From NCBI GenBank assembly GCA_002633005.1, contig NMRA01000671.1:62001-126000 (forward strand): 64,000 bases of DNA. Direction: 5' to 3'. Each line of letters starts with the position of its first letter. Within the stretch, counting starts at the first letter, position 1. A model generated the notes under the pieces. That model had not been told where the DNA came from, did not search any database, and saw nothing but the letters and a program-made list of their open reading frames with translations. The DNA is from Phoronis australis (lineage: Eukaryota > Phoronida > Phoronidae). The position numbers and the translations under genes were made by a program. Below, piece by piece: positions 60,801 through 64,000 of the stretch.

Positions 60801-60907
60801 AACGTTTATTAGTGCACTGGTGTGAATATTATCAGTGACTTAAGCAAAATCTTCGAATTAACTAGACCCACTTGTGATAGTCTATGATGATCAACTGACA
60901 TCAAAAG

Positions 60908-61127
60908 GCCAAAATTGGCAATTTTCGGCCACCCCATGTTAAATACAAAATTTTGTCTAATTTTCTTCAAACTCCTACATTTCAATCTTGATTATAATGA
61001 CATCTGTTGGATCTTTCGCCAAAATTGGCAATTTTCGGCCACCCCATGTTAAATACAAAATTTTGTCTAATTTTCTTCAAACTCCTACATTTCAATCTTG
61101 ATTATAATGACATCTGTTGGATCTTTC
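60908..61127. repeat. Exact 110-bp tandem duplication
   Basis: GCCAAAATTGGCAATTTTCG starts at 60908 and again at 61018, and the copies look identical through to GTTGGATCTTTC. Perfect identity means a very recent event or an assembly duplication. Confidence 0.9.
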
Positions 61128-63507
61128 GGCAACTAACTGTACATAAAAGGCTTGGTCGAAATTATCGTTTTCTCACATGCACTTTCGGGTTTTTAGCGGC
61201 GATTCCACTGATCGAAGCGACAAAATAAGCCAAAACTTTGGCCATACCATGTTAAACATAATTTTTTTCCAATTTTGCTGAAACTTGGCCACGTTTTTAA
61301 CAAAATACTTATCTATGTTTTGTGCTATCGGCAAATGTGATTGATTTTATAAATAAGACCCTCACGCTGTGTTTTCTACGAATCCCATGTATCCTGAAGG
61401 GGGCTAAATGAGTGATTTTCGCGCATGCGCAGTTCACGGTTTCAATATTGCTGGTAATGGAGTGATGCTTAAACCAAACCACGTCCACGATTGAACTATC
61501 GCAAGCTCCTCCCCTATGCAGAAAGTCACTTGGCACCCTACAATTCAACAACATGTCGGAAAGAAATGCACTGTCGCTGAACGACGTTGGTGGTGGAATC
61601 GACGAGTGTTTCTTACACTCATGATCCGACAAAGACAACATACGATTTTTTTCAGCAGAGAATCGTACGTTCAGGATGTAGGAATTTGCAAATGTGACGA
61701 TGAAAGTAAGTATTGAGGAAAAGTATTTTGGAGCCAGCAAACAACCGAAAAACACCACGCGGGGTTCACCTTCACCTGGCAAATGACAAGGTTACCCATG
61801 CGATATGTTCATGTAAAGTTAAACATGTACCTTCAATCGAATTATCTGTACGATGCCATAGATTTCAGGATCTTTGGAACAAAATCAGTGGAGATTCAGA
61901 GATATTTTTTATTCTGTCATCTGCTAAACTTCGCCAATGAAAGGTAGGTCACAACTGGTGGGACTCTCGGAGTAAAGTAGGTCGAGTCCATAGCACTGTT
62001 TGCGGTTTTCTAATCTTATAACAAAATATTTTGATTAAAAAACTCGGGTGCATAGCTCAGGTACAAACTCATCTCGTTCTAGGCAAACAGCAATATGTAT
62101 CTCCGGTAGGTCTATGCTGTGTCCAAGTCAAATTAATGCACGGAATTGTCCATAGTTGCACCATTAGGACATTCAAGTTAGGCCTACCGCCTGGTGGACT
62201 TCATATTTTTTGAAGTGTCATTGCAAAAAGGTAACTTTCGTATTATTTTAAGCGCAGCATGATCACTAAGCTGTGGCGTGGTTACAAAACATGACGTGTG
62301 GTGTAGCGGCAAAAATGGCGACAAAAATACCTCAAGTTCTTTTCTTAAAGTTTCGTAAGTCTAGATATCATGTTTGAACAACTTCTAAATGAGCTATCTC
62401 TAACTCTACAGGCGAAATGTATACTAGTGGTTCTCATCAAAAAGTAAATCAACTGTTTATTTTTCGTGACAACAGCTCGAACAAGGCTTTCAGTTCAGTA
62501 ATCGGTGCCCGTCCCTGCCGATCGAATCTCTCAATTTTGGGGAGAAGTTCAGTTGAACGCCAGCCTACCTCTGCTACGAAACAAAACGATGTCCATTAGG
62601 CCGAAATAATTGAAAAGGAATAAAAATGTTCTTAAAACAACAGTTTTCTGGGGTCGACTACCGCTTGAATAGTGCTGAGATCCAGCAAAACCGTACGGAG
62701 TCAAAATCTCAAATAGACCTACACAATATGCAGATGTTCTTAATACTGTGACAGAACAATGTTAAGAAATCATGATTTTTCTCGAGGATCACCGCAGCTT
62801 GGGCAGGAGCTCAAAAAAGGATAGATCGATTTTTGTTTCGGAACGAAACATCCGTTCAGAGAGATAATTTTGTCGGAAACAAATACCATGTTATATCGGT
62901 ACCATTTGGTAATAGTATTTTCAAACGTAAATTATCTTAATACGGTATTCAAATGAAGGCTTTAAAGCGTCTATGAATCATTGATTCGTCAAAGACATTG
63001 ACTCTTAATTTAGACCTATTACTGATATTATATTCTTCCCAACTCGTTTTTCACATAGATGAGAGATGATTTTTTGGTTTTGCTTAGAACTGGAAGTTCT
63101 GAACAGCCTGATCCCGTGCAAGGCGAATTAATTAACACACCGTAACGAGTCAAGGTGTAGAGCCAAGTCTCAAATAACAGCAAATTATCAGTCCAGAAAA
63201 AATAAACATGTTCCAAACTTTTTAGGGTCGACAGAGCCGAATTAGAGAGCAATAATTGTTTCAAATAATCATGTCACCTTATCGTAGTTAGACTCTCAGA
63301 ACGAGCCAAAGCATCGTGTGTATTATCTTAAAGAAATCTTGTTAATGAATCCGTATTACACAAGTAATGAAATGTTAGAAATTGGTCTTGCAGATTTCTT
63401 CCATTTGGTACAAAGAAACTGTTTCCTCATCAGACATGATTCTTTCTGATGAATTGTTTGGTTCCGGAAACGTAACGTTATTTAAAACAATATTTAACAA
63501 TTCATGT

Positions 63508-63760
63508 ATGCGAATTATTCTGGTTATTTTAATCCTTTTTTTCCAAGCACTTGGTTCTGAATGTGAAGATGCGAAGATATTGAAGAATCAGAACTTCAGA
63601 AATGCATTTTACGTACCGGATGTTGCTGTTGAGGTGCTCCACTGCGACATGGCTCTTGATTCCGGCTGGTACCGGTTCGTGTCCCCAGCTGGCGGCACAA
63701 TACCTACAACTTGCGTTGAGATCTACCACTGCGGAACAAAGCACCCAGGGTGGATGATAG
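63508..63760 (+). CDS. D8C-domain secreted protein, first exon (VWDE/uromodulin type)
   Basis: ATG at 63508 opens MRIILVILILFFQALGSEC, a strong signal peptide. The exon ends with donor ATGATAG/gtaagg after 63760, phase 1. Residues about 20-84 form the start of a D8C domain (eight conserved cysteines in uromodulin, GP2 and VWDE): SECEDAK, LHCDMALDSGWYRFVSPAGG, TIPTTCVEIYHCGTKHPGWM. The GWYRF and CGTxxPGW blocks are diagnostic. The frame is open further upstream to 63394, after an AG, but the signal peptide favours 63508. The rest of the gene lies right of the window. Probably related to the VWDE-like gene at 11996-37304. Confidence 0.85.
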
Positions 63761-64000
63761 GTAAGGCTTAGATGGTGGTAGCAGTGTGCAGGTGGGGAAA
63801 ACACAAACTACTGAGCAATGCGGTATTCCTCTAGTCACGTACCTTATTGTTTTTAAGCTAAATTACAAATTAAAACAAAATGTAAATTTTGGAAGTCCAT
63901 AGAATGTAGTCGTATACCTCTAAGCTACCGTTATACTACATGATCATTTGTACTTCCACATTGAGGTTATGTTGCCATGGCGACATGTGGGCCTATTTGT
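63761..64000 (+). other. Start of the first intron of the D8C gene
   Basis: Intronic sequence after the gtaagg donor; no further exon within the window. Confidence 0.7.

Larger units (their letters stand above)
59860..63507. other. Spacer before the D8C gene
   Basis: Holds a 45-bp direct repeat (60711-60800) and an exact 110-bp tandem duplication (60908-61127). Palindromic GGTAGGTC...GGCCTACCG blocks occur near 62106-62190. No gene was recognised, and frames at 61309-61782 show no domain or splice support. Confidence 0.5.

Noticed and set aside
61309-61782. 157-codon minus-strand frame
   Set aside because: No domain, no splice support and biased composition; treated as chance.
62040-62110. 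GGGTGCATAGCTCAGGTAC as a tRNA 5' end
   Set aside because: No B-box or acceptor stem follows.

Overview
The window is animal genomic DNA. It has split genes with GT-AG introns, AT-rich spacers, two LINE-type fragments plus one near-complete LINE, a Penelope-like fragment, a tRNA-type SINE, many terminal-inverted-repeat (TIR) elements and microsatellites. The D8C and VWDE-type genes, intron sizes of 0.7-13 kb and transposon load best fit an invertebrate deuterostome such as a lancelet or acorn worm; a cnidarian cannot be excluded. No prokaryotic operon, CRISPR, rRNA or intact tRNA gene was seen. Single N bases occur at 33908 and 47319.

Layout. 1-480: nothing recognised. 480-11700: a diverged tandem array of roughly 425-bp units studded with the motif TGCAC(N)TAATGACC, interrupted by a 4.3-kb minus-strand LINE (4084-8354) with a 9-bp target-site duplication and by a short LINE tail (3571-3895). 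11996-37304, plus strand: the 3' part of a VWDE-like type I membrane protein, nine exons that join in frame into 839 codons including the stop. The order is post-vWD segment, EGF, a conserved region with a furin-type site, four 38-residue six-cysteine modules each on its own exon, a Thr/Ser-rich stalk, one membrane segment, and a tail with NPVY and an ITIM-like SKYRSV. The 5' exons (expected D8C and vWD domains) lie left of the window. Its 13.2-kb intron (12240-25454) is packed with transposons.

37305-44458: intergenic, with one possible minus-strand exon near 43 kb. 44459-45763: a candidate two-exon gene for a small secreted cysteine-rich protein, whose intron is mostly one G-rich TIR element. 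46-60 kb: repeat territory, with a Penelope-like GIY-YIG remnant and two hammerhead-like motifs, a second 4.3-kb copy of the TIR element found at 14-18 kb, rearranged partial copies between them, and a SINE. 63508-63760: the first exon of another D8C protein on the plus strand, with its own signal peptide, running off the right edge. The window therefore appears to cover parts of two uromodulin/VWDE-type genes in tandem, with a small secreted-protein candidate between them.

The nested insertions are unusually readable because paralogous copies supply the uninterrupted site. Exon joins, element ends and motifs were read by eye; no database search or folding calculation was run.
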